From Deltaproteobacteria bacterium (GTDB lineage Bacteria; Desulfobacterota; Desulfarculia; Adiutricales; JAFDHD01), in NCBI GenBank assembly GCA_019308995.1, contig JAFDHD010000003.1, forward strand, positions 1 to 64,000: DNA of 64,000 nt. The letters are read 5' to 3'. Below are positions 45,225-54,051 of the stretch, piece after piece. Position numbers and translations under genes: made by a program. Each line of letters begins with the position of its first letter. Positions within the stretch are counted from its first letter, which is position 1. The notes beneath the pieces were generated by a model. It saw only the letters and a program-made list of their open reading frames with translations. It did no database searches and was not told the origin of the DNA.

Positions 45225-46841
45225 TCATAATGATGTAATTCGTTTTTCTTCCGCTTCTCTGAATCGTTTTATATATCCATCAGGACCGTGATATGCGGCA
45301 ACATCTTCCGGCCGGGGGTTAACCGGTTTTTTTTTCTTTAGTATTTCGCTGGTGAGCGATTCGATGTCCACCGGCTCCTGTCTGCATTGAAAAAAGGCAT
45401 AGGCCCCGGCAACGGCCGCACCCAGTGCTGCCCCGCCTTTTTCCACCGGCACGGCCGGTCTGTTCCATATGGCTGCCGCTCTTCTCATTATTTCACGGCT
45501 GCCAGCGGCCCCGCCCGAAACATATAAAGGCTCCCCGGTTTCTCTGGTGAAATTTTTCGAATGGAAATAAACGGCGGTCAAGGAGGAGTCAATAATGCCG
45601 CTGTAATCAGCTTTGAAGCCGGGTTCTTGGTAATCAATCCTGGTTTGTCCAAGCTGGCTTGAACAGGGGAAAGATTCGTTTTCCGGCTGCCAAAAAAAGA
45701 GATAACTGCCAGGAGCCGATTTTCGCAAGACTTCTTCCGCAGGTTTATATACCTCTTTTTTCATTCCATAATCAGCTCGAATTCTGTCCCAGACCATGGC
45801 GCCGTTGGTTCTGCATCCAAACATAAAAGGTCTAGCGACGCCATCGTACATGGCGTTGGCAAAACCGTTCATATCCAGGGTTTTCCCGTCCGTGGCCACC
45901 ATGTTGACCAGGCTTGTGCCCAGGCTCAGTAAATTCCCTTTGACTAAGACCTTTGTCTGCGGATTGTCGCCCGATCCCGCCGCTATCTGGCAGTTAGGGT
46001 TTAGGCCGTATTTTTTCACGAAATACCTTGCAATTGTTCCGACCATGCCTTCAGGAGCCACCAGGCCGGGCAGTTTTGCCTTGAGCGCCTTTCCTCCCCC
46101 AGGGAGGCCATAAGCGGTCGCCTTGACCAAATCCCTGGACCAGACTTTTCTCCTGTAGTTCATGAGCGACATGCCGCTGGCGTTTCCAAAATCTATGGGA
46201 ACATCTGAGTTGCCAGTGAAAAGCGCGGTGATTAAAGAACTAATCAATTGAACTTTATAGGTGGCTCGGTAGGCCCCGGGAAATTCTTCTCCCACTCTCC
46301 TGACCACCGCACCGGTGAACCTCAAGGGTGCGTTCGAGCCTGACAGGAGGATCATCCTTTCCTGCCCGCCTAGGAAATCCCTGACAAAATTCGCCTGGTC
46401 AACGGTGTTGGAAGTCCTCCAAATAGGGGCCGTTCCATAGGCTAATGCCCCGGTCATCAGGGAAGTGAGATCTTTGATCTCGTCAGGAGCTTCTTTATTT
46501 AGACTCGAAAAAATATCCGGCGCATTGCGGTTCAGGTAAACATGACCGTGCTGCTGGCTGGAGTTATTAATGACAAGGATATCAGAGATTCTTGGTCCTT
46601 CTGCCTTCAAGTCGGAAAGCATCAGGTCAAGCGATTTAAAGAATAATTCAGGCGGCTGATCTGCTTCACCTGGAACCCTGGGCGGAACAATAAAGTCATT
46701 CCTGATACCAAGTCCTCTCAATCTTTCATCCTTTATGTAATCCAAGGTATGAGAAAAAACCTCTTCCCTGGCGTCAATATCCAACAGCTTGGCTGTCAAG
46801 CTCTGCGTGCTAAAATCCAACCCCAGTGATAATCTCGCCAT
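45225..46841 (-). CDS. FGGY-family carbohydrate kinase, xylulokinase (XYLB)-like
   Basis: A 538-aa ATP-dependent sugar kinase. LGLDFSTQSLTAKLLD is the first phosphate loop. VINNSSQQHGHVYLN matches the QQHG motif found in eukaryotic-type xylulokinases instead of the bacterial GQMHG. GSGDNPQTKVLVKGNLLSLGTSL contains the second phosphate region, and VSGGAAGSREIMRRAAAIW the adenosine motif with family SGGA. The N-terminal half has an insertion (about 35-75) that also fits the XYLB group. ATG 46841 has GGGAGG eight bases before it; a longer reading to 46871 does not. Substrate is D-xylulose or a similar ketose by inference. Confidence 0.82.
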   Translation of the reverse strand: MARLSLGLDFSTQSLTAKLLDIDAREEVFSHTLDYIKDERLRGLGIRNDFIVPPRVPGEADQPPELFFKSLDLMLSDLKAEGPRISDILVINNSSQQHGHVYLNRNAPDIFSSLNKEAPDEIKDLTSLMTGALAYGTAPIWRTSNTVDQANFVRDFLGGQERMILLSGSNAPLRFTGAVVRRVGEEFPGAYRATYKVQLISSLITALFTGNSDVPIDFGNASGMSLMNYRRKVWSRDLVKATAYGLPGGGKALKAKLPGLVAPEGMVGTIARYFVKKYGLNPNCQIAAGSGDNPQTKVLVKGNLLSLGTSLVNMVATDGKTLDMNGFANAMYDGVARPFMFGCRTNGAMVWDRIRADYGMKKEVYKPAEEVLRKSAPGSYLFFWQPENESFPCSSQLGQTRIDYQEPGFKADYSGIIDSSLTAVYFHSKNFTRETGEPLYVSGGAAGSREIMRRAAAIWNRPAVPVEKGGAALGAAVAGAYAFFQCRQEPVDIESLTSEILKKKKPVNPRPEDVAAYHGPDGYIKRFREAEEKRITSL

Positions 46842-46976
46842 TTTCAAGCCTCCCGCAGGCTGAGGCGCCATCTTGATCTATATCTGCTCCTCTTGGCCAT
46901 GGCCATGAATTCTGGCGCAATGCCTGTTAAGCGCGCCTGGAAAGATACTTCATGAGGAAGCCCTTGCCTCTGATGA

Positions 46977-47675
46977 TTAGGGTATTGGACAAGCCAGTTC
47001 GCAGGCCCTGCAATATTTGACGATTTCGCCCGGTGAATCATTTTGCATCGTTTTTGGAGGAGCCGACTTATTGGCTTCATTTTCGGTCATCTGTATCTGA
47101 CAGAGGGCCCGGCTGTATGAACCGGGAGCAAAGGCTTTCTGAGGACAAGCCTGCCTGCAAGGCATATCGCAGGCAGCGCACGGCGTAAAATCCAGCGGCC
47201 CGGCGGGGGTCAATTCCGCGTCCAGTAACATGGCTCTCAAGCGAACGCGGGTACCAAACTCAGGGGTGATGAGCAGGTTATTCCGGCCGATGACTCCCAG
47301 ACCCGCGAGCACCGCGGCATCCTTAAGAGGCATACCGCCCTTTTCGATATGATAAGGCAGAGAAGAAGCCTTTATTTTGAACTTTTCACTCAACCACGGT
47401 TGCAGAATTTCCATGGTGCTTTGCAGGCTGCGGTTGCCTCTAGTCCCTCCTTTTTCCCCGTCCCACCAGTCAAGTTCCGGACGAGCCTCCTCATGCAGCA
47501 GGGCCAGTACGAGAACCGATTTCGCTTCCTCAGGCCAGTTAGCCTCACCCCGCGTCTGGTAGTAAGGTGACTTCAGCAAGGAGGCGATGCTTGTTAACCC
47601 GGCTAAAGAGGCTCCGGATGATTTGGCCTTGTCAATAATCAAACTGCTCAGGTTTGTTTGCGTGCGGGAAGCCAT
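46977..47675 (-). CDS. Short QueG-like 4Fe-4S protein
   Basis: A 232-aa protein similar to the core of epoxyqueuosine reductase. VLVLALLHEE and the GMPLKDAAVLAGLGVIGRNNLLITPEFGTRVRLRAMLLDAEL region (read in blocks) match the cobalamin-binding core of QueG. Two cluster motifs follow: CAACDMPCRQACP and, at the C-terminal end, CRACELACPIP. Full QueG has about 350 residues with a C-terminal HEAT domain; here the protein stops right after the second motif. It may be a separate reductase of the same group. Not clearly an active QueG. Confidence 0.75.
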   Translation of the reverse strand: MASRTQTNLSSLIIDKAKSSGASLAGLTSIASLLKSPYYQTRGEANWPEEAKSVLVLALLHEEARPELDWWDGEKGGTRGNRSLQSTMEILQPWLSEKFKIKASSLPYHIEKGGMPLKDAAVLAGLGVIGRNNLLITPEFGTRVRLRAMLLDAELTPAGPLDFTPCAACDMPCRQACPQKAFAPGSYSRALCQIQMTENEANKSAPPKTMQNDSPGEIVKYCRACELACPIP

Positions 47676-47787
47676 GGGAAACCTCCTGAATGGTCAACCG
47701 GATTTGGTTTGAAGGGAAACGAAAGGGTGGTTATTGTCCTCATTAATAGCTCAAAGGAAGCAAACTGGCCTAGATCGCTACGAGGGG

Positions 47788-48270
47788 TCAAGATTTTTCA
47801 TCAATCCACGCCTCGATTTTTACGACGGCCTGCTTGACTTTATCCAGATCAGCGCCCTGAACTGTTTCAATCAATCCCTCGGCCTTGTCCTCCTCGATGC
47901 CGAGTTGCTTAGCTACATAAAAGCTGTCTATTGATTCTTCCGGGTGCCCGGTCCCGCAGCCTGTGAAAGCCCCAACCAGCCCCTCGTCTGCAAAAATAGG
48001 CACCACGAACCTTAAAAGACCAAGCTCACAAAAATCAATGAGAGATTCTTTCGTTTTTTCCACCTCCTTGAGCATCCTCTGGCTCGTCAGGGAACAGATG
48101 AATTTGAGGGAGTCCTCCTTGTCCCTGATCAATGCGCAGAGAGGATTATGAGTGCCTCCATTCAGTAGTATTGTCCCCTGCGGATCAACGTAACTGGTGG
48201 TCATCTTGAGTTCTTCTGAGACCTCATCTAGCAGGGCCTGAATTTCCTCGTTTGAACGCCATAGATTCAT
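47788..48270 (-). CDS. Stand-alone PocR-type sensory domain protein
   Basis: A 160-aa cytoplasmic protein. The order of motifs fits the PocR ligand-binding domain: a helical start, TTSYVDPQGTILLNGG, CALIRDKEDSLKFIC, a Cys with downstream Gly (FCELGLLRFVVPIFADEGLVGAFTGCGTG) and an acidic C-terminal helix. PocR domains usually sit in front of histidine kinases or HTH regulators; this one has no output domain. It is preceded by a small intergenic gap and is probably monocistronic. Identification is by pattern only. Confidence 0.55.
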   Translation of the reverse strand: MNLWRSNEEIQALLDEVSEELKMTTSYVDPQGTILLNGGTHNPLCALIRDKEDSLKFICSLTSQRMLKEVEKTKESLIDFCELGLLRFVVPIFADEGLVGAFTGCGTGHPEESIDSFYVAKQLGIEEDKAEGLIETVQGADLDKVKQAVVKIEAWIDEKS

Positions 48271-48406
48271 CTCTGACGCTTGCTCCTTTTCATTGAAATA
48301 CTATTCTTTTCTTACAGAACGGCTAGCAAATTCATGGGATCAAGTCAAGAGGAAATTTCGTAAACCTCGATTCAGCTAGCCCACCCGAGGACGCGGTGCG
48401 CAGGAT

Positions 48407-48985
48407 TTAGTGGGTTGAGGCATAGGTCATGAAGTAGTGATAAAAGGCGGCAATAACCAGGGCGTGGGTAATATCACCCTGGGCGATCATCCTGGGAATC
48501 TGATCCAGGTTGACCTTAACCAGTTCGAGGTCCTCAGTTCCATCCAGCTTGGTTGGAGCGCCCGGAGCCGCCGGAATGACGTCTTGAGCGAGAAAGGTGT
48601 AGCAATAGTTGTCAAATAAGGCCGGATTAGGTTCGACTCGCCCTAAAGGAATGATGGCTGAACCTTGGTAACCCGTCTCTTCGATTAATTCTCTGGCGCC
48701 GGCTTCTGCGGGCGTCTCCCCCGGGTCAACCATGCCGCCCGGTATCTCGAGGGACATCATCCTGGTCCCATGTCTGAATTGTCGGACCAGAAGAATTTGC
48801 CTGTCTTTAGTCAGGGGAATGATATTGACCCAGTCTCCGGCCTCGAGCAGGTAAAAGTCGTGTTCCCGGCCGGTTACGGGTGAGGTGAACGTCTCTGTTT
48901 TCAAGGTAAAGATGGGGTTTTCAGATACGATCCGTGAGCGGGTACTGACCCAAGGGCGAGGTTTGGTGCTATTTCTGGTAGACAT
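48407..48985 (-). CDS. NUDIX hydrolase, ADP-ribose pyrophosphatase-like
   Basis: A 192-aa pyrophosphohydrolase. The Nudix box is GGMVDPGETPAEAGAREL then IEETGY, and the flanking LLVRQFRHGTRMMSLEIPGG with LVELVKV-type C-terminal segment fits the ADP-ribose pyrophosphatase group, which hydrolyses ADP-ribose to AMP and ribose-5-phosphate. The start is ATG 48985. Neighbours on this strand are unrelated in function. Confidence 0.87.
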   Translation of the reverse strand: MSTRNSTKPRPWVSTRSRIVSENPIFTLKTETFTSPVTGREHDFYLLEAGDWVNIIPLTKDRQILLVRQFRHGTRMMSLEIPGGMVDPGETPAEAGARELIEETGYQGSAIIPLGRVEPNPALFDNYCYTFLAQDVIPAAPGAPTKLDGTEDLELVKVNLDQIPRMIAQGDITHALVIAAFYHYFMTYASTH

Positions 48986-49078
48986 TTAATTTACTTTCTC
49001 TTGTCGCTGATCAGACATTTCATGGGACCGGGGCCACTCTTAAGCCTCATCCATAGCCTCATCCATCCCAAAATGGCC

Positions 49079-49675
49079 TTAGCCGAATCCGAAGAGTTCA
49101 AGTAGTTGGCTCCATATTTCCTCTTTACCTTCACCGGTTTTGGCGGAAAAAATCAGCGGTAGGTTTGTCAGGTTCAGCTCGCGTTGAACTGCCGCGGCTC
49201 GAGCCGGTCTTTTGCCACGGCTGAGCTTGTCCGCTTTGGTCAACACCACCAGCGGCGGCACACCACGATCCTTTAGCCAGGCTAAAAGATTGTGCTCTTC
49301 GACCTGCGGTTCCCGGCGGATGTCCAGGATCAAGACAAGGGTTCTTAAATCCCGGTCAGAAAGGAGGTATCCTTCCACCATGGGCCGCCAGCTGGCCTGG
49401 ACGGTCCTCGGAACCCGCGCAAAGCCATAGCCGGGCAGGTCCACGAAATATATTTCATTGTTTATATCGAAAAAGTTGACGGTCTGAGTTCGACCCGGGG
49501 TGCGGCTGGTTCGGGCCAGACTTTTCCGAGCTAGAAGGCTGTTAATCAGGGATGACTTACCCACATTTGATCGGCCGGCAAAGGCTGCTTCAGGCTGGCC
49601 TGGAGCTGGAAACTGACCCGGCCTCACGGCGCTGATGAGGAACCTGGCCTCGCGGATGGGATAAGAAGGCGGCAT
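49079..49675 (-). CDS. engB: Ribosome biogenesis GTPase EngB (YihA/YsxC)
   Basis: A 198-aa TRAFAC GTPase essential for 50S assembly. AFAGRSNVGKSSLINSLL is the P-loop, GRTQTVNFF includes the G2 Thr, VDLPGYGFARV is G3, LTKADKLSRG is G4 and FSAKTGEGKEE is G5. The family start MPPSYPIREARF at ATG 49675 lies five bases after the aminotransferase stop; a longer in-frame reading overlaps that gene and is rejected. They are probably one transcript. Confidence 0.95.
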   Translation of the reverse strand: MPPSYPIREARFLISAVRPGQFPAPGQPEAAFAGRSNVGKSSLINSLLARKSLARTSRTPGRTQTVNFFDINNEIYFVDLPGYGFARVPRTVQASWRPMVEGYLLSDRDLRTLVLILDIRREPQVEEHNLLAWLKDRGVPPLVVLTKADKLSRGKRPARAAAVQRELNLTNLPLIFSAKTGEGKEEIWSQLLELFGFG

Positions 49676-49679
49676 GGCT

Positions 49680-50846
49680 TTAAAGATTGTCTGCACAAGG
49701 GCGACCCTCGAGGTATTCCCCCAGTCGGTGAAGTCCTTCAGCGATGTTCTCAATGGAATTAGCATATGAGAAGCGGAGATATCCTTCAGCATTGGTCCCG
49801 AAATCAATGCCCGGGCAAACGCCCACATGGGCTCTCTCCAGAATATCAAAGGCCAAGGCATAGGAGTCAGGGTTCAGGTGACGGGCGTTGACCAGGATAT
49901 AAAAAGCCCCGGTTGGTTCGACTTTGATTTTAAATCCCAGGTCGCGGAGACCCTGAATGAGGAAGCAGCGTCTTTCATCATAAATAGTCCGCATGCGATC
50001 TACGTCCGGCCCGGCTTCTTTCAGGGCGGCCAGACCGGCCCATTGGGAAATGGCGCTCGCTGAAATAAAGAAGTTTTGCTGGATCTTCTGCATGGGGCGA
50101 ATGAATTCCGCTGGAGCTATAATATATCCCAGACGCCAGCCGGTCATGGCGTAGAGTTTGGAAAAGCCGTTAAGGACCACGGCGTGGTCCGTGAATTCGA
50201 GGATGGAATGCTCCTGTTCCTGGCCATAGACCAGACCGTGGTAGATTTCATCGGATACGACCAAGGGGGACATCTCGGCGATTTTGCGTATCCGGTTCGG
50301 AGAAAGCAGCTGCCCGGTCGGGTTGGCCGGTGAGTTAATAAAGACGGCCCTGGTTTTGGGAGAGAGCCGTTCCTTAATGGTGTCGGGCCGGTATTGAAAG
50401 CCGTCCTCTTCGTCCACCCTGACGAAGACAGGCTTGCTGCCAAAGAAGCGGACAAAATTGGGATAACAGGCATAGTGCGGGTCGGAAATGATAACTTCAT
50501 CGTCTGCCTCAAGTAGCGTGGCAAAGAGCATGAACATGGCCGGTGAGGTGCCAGAGGTAATGATAATGTTATCTGCGGAGACATTGACACCGTATCGGTT
50601 AAAATAATGTTCAGCCACGGCCTCTCTTAGTTCTAGGAGGCCCAGGCTGTGCGTGTAGTGAGTTTTGCCTTCAGTCATGGCCTTACGGCCTGCCTCCAGG
50701 ATGCACTCCGGGGTGTCAAAGTCGGGTTCACCTATTTCGAGATGGATAATGTTGATCCCGGCCCGTTCCATCTCCTGGGCCTTCTCCATGACATCCATAA
50801 CGATAAAGGGCGGAATGTCTCTGGCTCGGCAGGTGATCGTGTCCAT
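49680..50846 (-). CDS. PLP-dependent aminotransferase class I/II
   Basis: A 388-aa fold-type I aminotransferase. ETSGTSPAMF is the PLP-phosphate loop region, NSPANPTGQLLS contacts the cofactor, VVSDEIYHGLVYG has the pyridine-contacting Asp, and the Schiff-base Lys is in LNGFSKLYAMTGWRLGY. The Arg in LRFSYANS binds the substrate carboxylate near the C-terminus. It belongs to the AspC/MalY/alanine aminotransferase group; the substrate is not resolved. Followed by engB. Confidence 0.9.
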   Translation of the reverse strand: MDTITCRARDIPPFIVMDVMEKAQEMERAGINIIHLEIGEPDFDTPECILEAGRKAMTEGKTHYTHSLGLLELREAVAEHYFNRYGVNVSADNIIITSGTSPAMFMLFATLLEADDEVIISDPHYACYPNFVRFFGSKPVFVRVDEEDGFQYRPDTIKERLSPKTRAVFINSPANPTGQLLSPNRIRKIAEMSPLVVSDEIYHGLVYGQEQEHSILEFTDHAVVLNGFSKLYAMTGWRLGYIIAPAEFIRPMQKIQQNFFISASAISQWAGLAALKEAGPDVDRMRTIYDERRCFLIQGLRDLGFKIKVEPTGAFYILVNARHLNPDSYALAFDILERAHVGVCPGIDFGTNAEGYLRFSYANSIENIAEGLHRLGEYLEGRPCADNL

Positions 50847-50854
50847 AATTAAAG

Positions 50855-51634
50855 CTAATCAGGAAGCTCATTCAGCCTCTGTTGGGCTGATTCGCTCAGG
50901 GTGGTATTTGGGGCGATTTTGATGACCTGGCTCAAGGCTTGCCGGGCCTTTTTGCGCTGACCCATCTCCAGGTAAGCCTCAGCCATCTTAAAGTAGGCGA
51001 TAGCATAATTCGGCGCATACTCGGTCGCCTTTTCAAAGGCCTTGGCAGCCTCTTGATAATTCCCCATAACCATATAGGCTCGGCCGAGGTTGTTGTGCGC
51101 GATACTGTAACTCGGGGCAGTTTCAATAGACTTCTTGAAAGCAGCTACGGCCTGGCCGTAAAGGCTCTGTTCAAAGTAAACCAGGCCGATGTTATTGTGA
51201 GCAAAGTGCGGGGTGGCATACAAAATGTCAGACAATGCCTGGTTGAATTCAGCCAGGGCTTCAGGATACCGCCTCATGGCCAGATAGACCGTTCCCAGGT
51301 TATTGTGAGCGTCAGAAAAATCTTTTCTAAGGGCCAGAGCCTGTTCAAGGTGGGCCACCGCCGCCGGGTATCGCTTCTTGGCCATAAAAGCCAGACCCAG
51401 GTGGTTCTGAACATCCGCGTTTTTAGGATTATATTTTTCGGCCATGAGCAGTTCCTTGAGGGCCGGCGTCGTGAGTCCTCTCCTCAAATGCGCGGCTCCC
51501 AGACTAAGGTGGGCTCTGGCCTTGGCCGGGTTCTTTTTAATTGGCGCGCCTTCGCCTGTGAGTTCAGGGGAAGAGGCACAGCCGGAACAGAATAAGACCA
51601 GCGTCAACGCAATAATGATTCTTTTTACAATCAT
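50855..51634 (-). CDS. TPR lipoprotein, PilF/PilW-like
   Basis: A 259-aa lipoprotein. The signal is MIVKRIIIALTLVLFCSGC with the lipobox Cys at residue 19. About six TPR repeats follow (AKARAHLSLGAAHLRRGL, ALRKDFSDAHNNLGTVYL, ETAPSYSIAHNNLGRAYM and others). PilF/PilW proteins with this architecture help assemble type IV pilus secretins in the outer membrane; no pilus gene is in this window, so that role is only possible. It starts right after the hisG stop. Confidence 0.82.
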   Translation of the reverse strand: MIVKRIIIALTLVLFCSGCASSPELTGEGAPIKKNPAKARAHLSLGAAHLRRGLTTPALKELLMAEKYNPKNADVQNHLGLAFMAKKRYPAAVAHLEQALALRKDFSDAHNNLGTVYLAMRRYPEALAEFNQALSDILYATPHFAHNNIGLVYFEQSLYGQAVAAFKKSIETAPSYSIAHNNLGRAYMVMGNYQEAAKAFEKATEYAPNYAIAYFKMAEAYLEMGQRKKARQALSQVIKIAPNTTLSESAQQRLNELPD

Positions 51635-51641
51635 GGCCTGA

Positions 51642-52520
51642 TTAAATTACCTTGTTGAGCGAGTATTCAATGATACCTTCTGCTCCCCGTTTGATCAACT
51701 CGGGGATGAGTTCCCGGACCTTGGCTTGAGATACGATTGACTCTACAGATAACCAGTCGGTTTGATGAAGATGGGCCACCGTGGGCGCGGTAAGGCTCGG
51801 TAAAATTTCAACGACTTTTTCGATGTTCTTCTGTTGAACGTTCATCTTCAGGCCGACGAGCCTTTCCGCCCTGAGCGCCCCTTTCAGCAAGGTAGCCATC
51901 TCCTGAACTTTATTCTTCTTCCAGTCATCCTCCCAGGCTTGCAGATTCATGATGAGCTGGGTGTTGGTTTCCAGGAGCTCGTGGATGACGTTCAGGCCGT
52001 GAGCGCGAAGGGTGCTGCCTGTTTCAGTTACCTCAACCACCGCATCAGCCAACCCGGAAACGACCTTGGCCTCAGTAGCGCCCCACGAGAATTGGACCTT
52101 CACATGGATGTTTCGCTCCTTGAAGTAACGCTCTGTGAAATTGACCAGTTCGGTTGCAATTTTTTTGCCTTCCAGGTCCTTGAGCTCCTTGATGTCCGAA
52201 TCGGAAGGCACGGCCAGAACCCATCGGGCCGGCCGGTCGCTCGACTTGGAGTAAACCAGATCGGTGACGACCTTGACCTTGCTGTCGTTTTCCAGGATCC
52301 AGTCCAGGCCGGTCAGCCCCGCGTCCAGCGTTCCCTGTTCAACATATTGAGACATCTCCTGGGCTCGGCAGATGGTGCAGACGATCTCATCGTCATCAAT
52401 CTCCGGGAAATAATTACGGCTGTTGATCTTGATCTTCCAGCCGGATTTTGCAAACAGAGCTATGGTTGCCTTTTCCAGGCTGCCTTTGGGAATTCCCAGC
52501 TTGAGTACTTTGTCGCTCAC
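51642..52520 (-). CDS. hisG: ATP phosphoribosyltransferase, long form
   Basis: A 292-aa enzyme that starts histidine biosynthesis by joining ATP and [22 protein letters not shown] opens the family, [16 protein letters not shown] and [21 protein letters not shown] bind PRPP, and the last 75 residues form the ACT-like regulatory domain of the long form, which is inhibited by histidine. GTG 52520 overlaps the hisI stop (GTGA), so the two are co-translated. Confidence 0.95.
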   Translation of the reverse strand: MSDKVLKLGIPKGSLEKATIALFAKSGWKIKINSRNYFPEIDDDEIVCTICRAQEMSQYVEQGTLDAGLTGLDWILENDSKVKVVTDLVYSKSSDRPARWVLAVPSDSDIKELKDLEGKKIATELVNFTERYFKERNIHVKVQFSWGATEAKVVSGLADAVVEVTETGSTLRAHGLNVIHELLETNTQLIMNLQAWEDDWKKNKVQEMATLLKGALRAERLVGLKMNVQQKNIEKVVEILPSLTAPTVAHLHQTDWLSVESIVSQAKVRELIPELIKRGAEGIIEYSLNKVI

Positions 52521-52915
52521 TTGCCGTAAACCTCCTGAGGGTCGAATATTGGCTGGCCTTCCTTCTGAAAGACTCGACCTGACCAGCGATAATGGAAACA
52601 GCTGCGATATCCGGTATGGCAGGCAGCGCCTCCGATCTGGTCAACCTTGACCAGAATGGCGTCGCCGTCGCAGTCGAGGCGGAGTTCCTTCAATATTTGA
52701 ACGTGGCCGGAAGTTGCGCCCTTGTGCCATAATTCCCGGCGAGATCTGCTCCAGTAATGAACCTCCCCGGTCTCGATCGTCTTTTTCAGTGCTTCTTTAT
52801 TCATGTACGCCACCATCAGGACCTCCCCGGTTGCGGCGTCCTGAGCAATGGTCGGGATGAGGCCTCCGCTTTTTTCAAAGTCAGGCTTTATTGCTTCTTT
52901 TTCTTCCCCTGCCAA
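52517..52915 (-). CDS. hisI: Phosphoribosyl-AMP cyclohydrolase
   Basis: A 132-aa zinc enzyme of histidine synthesis that opens the adenine ring of [49 protein letters not shown] is the conserved core in blocks, with [28 protein letters not shown] giving the zinc-binding Cys residues. The gene starts at TTG 52915 with GGAGG nine bases ahead. HisE is not fused. It is first of the two-gene his unit. Confidence 0.95.
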   Translation of the reverse strand: MAGEEKEAIKPDFEKSGGLIPTIAQDAATGEVLMVAYMNKEALKKTIETGEVHYWSRSRRELWHKGATSGHVQILKELRLDCDGDAILVKVDQIGGAACHTGYRSCFHYRWSGRVFQKEGQPIFDPQEVYGK

Positions 52916-52954
52916 TTATTGATCCTCCAGTGAAGTACCAGGTTCAAGTATTGA

Positions 52955-52983
52955 ATTAATCCTAAGTGACGGTGAATTGTCAA
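52955..52983 (-). promoter_or_regulatory. Promoter of hisI-hisG
   Basis: On the minus strand a perfect TTGACA (52978-52983) and ATTAAT (52955-52960) are spaced by 17 bp, 40 bases before the hisI start. This separates the his genes from rlmN, which stops 34 bp above. Confidence 0.5.
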
Positions 52984-53016
52984 GATGAATAATCGCCAGG
53001 AGTTTTTTCTTTAATT

Positions 53017-54051
53017 TCAAGACCCGACCAGCTGCCCGCAGGCGGCGGAGATATCCTGCCCCTTGCTCCGGCGGATAATCGCGATGTAGTGCTTTGCGAT
53101 CAGAGCCTTCTGGAAAGCCATGATCCTGTCCTCAGGCGGGGCTTCAAATTCAGCGCCCGGATATGGATTAAAAGGAATGAGGTTCACCTTGCATCGAAGT
53201 CCGCTCATAAACCTGGTTAGCTGCCGGGCGTGCTGCTCCGAGTCATTCACTCCTGAAAGCAAAACATAAGCGATGGTAATCATGCGTCGTGAAGGAAGGG
53301 GGAAGGCTGCCAGCGCCTGGTGAAGTTCATCCAGAGGATAACGCCGATTCACGGGCATAAGAAAATCGCGGGTCTTATCATCAGCAGCGTTAAGAGAAAC
53401 GGTCAGACTCACGGTCACTTCACTAGCCAGGCGTTTCAGCTCCGGGACAAGACCGACCGTAGAAAGGCTCACACGCCTTTTAAAAAGGTTCATCAGACCG
53501 GGTTCAGTCATAACCTTGATGGCCCGGACGACATTCTCGCGATTGGCCAGCGGCTCGCCCATACCCATAAAGACGATATTTTTCAATTTCTTATTATTCG
53601 GAAGGCTCTCCCGTACGCCGAGAATCTGGTTGACGATCTCCGCCTGGGTCAGATTACGCCTGAGCCCCAGCATGGCAGTGTGGCAAAAACGGCAGCCCAT
53701 GGCGCAGCCAACCTGGGTGGACAGGCAAAGGGTCAAATAATCCCGCTCCGGAATAAGGACACTCTCTACCCTGGCCCCGTCGTCCAGTTCCCACAGAAAT
53801 TTTCGGACGCCATCCTCAGATTGCTCTATTTTTAAACACCTGGCGCGGCTGATGCGGGCCGTTTTACTGATCCGGGCACGTAAATCCCTGGATAGATCGG
53901 TCATGGCCTCAAAGTCATGAACTCCGACGTTGAAAAGCCATTTCCTGATCTGACGGGCTCGAAAGGGCTTTTCACCCAGGGCGGCGGTAAATTTTTCCAG
54001 CCCCTCAAGATTCATCTCTTTCAGATCCTTCATGATCATGGCTTCAGTCAC
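53017..54051 (-). CDS. rlmN: 23S rRNA/tRNA adenine-C2 methyltransferase RlmN
   Basis: A 344-aa radical SAM methyltransferase that makes 2-methyladenosine at A2503 of 23S rRNA and in some tRNAs. CAMGCRFCHTAMLG holds the CxxxCxxC cluster (near residue 116), MGMGEPLANRENVVRAI is the family SAM motif, and SLNAADDKTRDFLMPVNRRYPL and INLIPFNPYPG are later blocks. The C-terminal catalytic Cys is in ISAACGQL. The GTG start overlaps the thymidylate-synthase-like gene by 8 bp. Confidence 0.96.
   Translation of the reverse strand: MTEAMIMKDLKEMNLEGLEKFTAALGEKPFRARQIRKWLFNVGVHDFEAMTDLSRDLRARISKTARISRARCLKIEQSEDGVRKFLWELDDGARVESVLIPERDYLTLCLSTQVGCAMGCRFCHTAMLGLRRNLTQAEIVNQILGVRESLPNNKKLKNIVFMGMGEPLANRENVVRAIKVMTEPGLMNLFKRRVSLSTVGLVPELKRLASEVTVSLTVSLNAADDKTRDFLMPVNRRYPLDELHQALAAFPLPSRRMITIAYVLLSGVNDSEQHARQLTRFMSGLRCKVNLIPFNPYPGAEFEAPPEDRIMAFQKALIAKHYIAIIRRSKGQDISAACGQLVGS

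Noticed and set aside
45018-45228. Two short minus-strand ORFs beside the kinase stop.
   Set aside because: No ribosome sites, low-complexity composition and overlap in different frames; they look like chance ORFs.
49676-49861. N-terminal extension of EngB by 62 residues.
   Set aside because: It is contained in the aminotransferase gene and the EngB family starts at MPPSYPIREARF.
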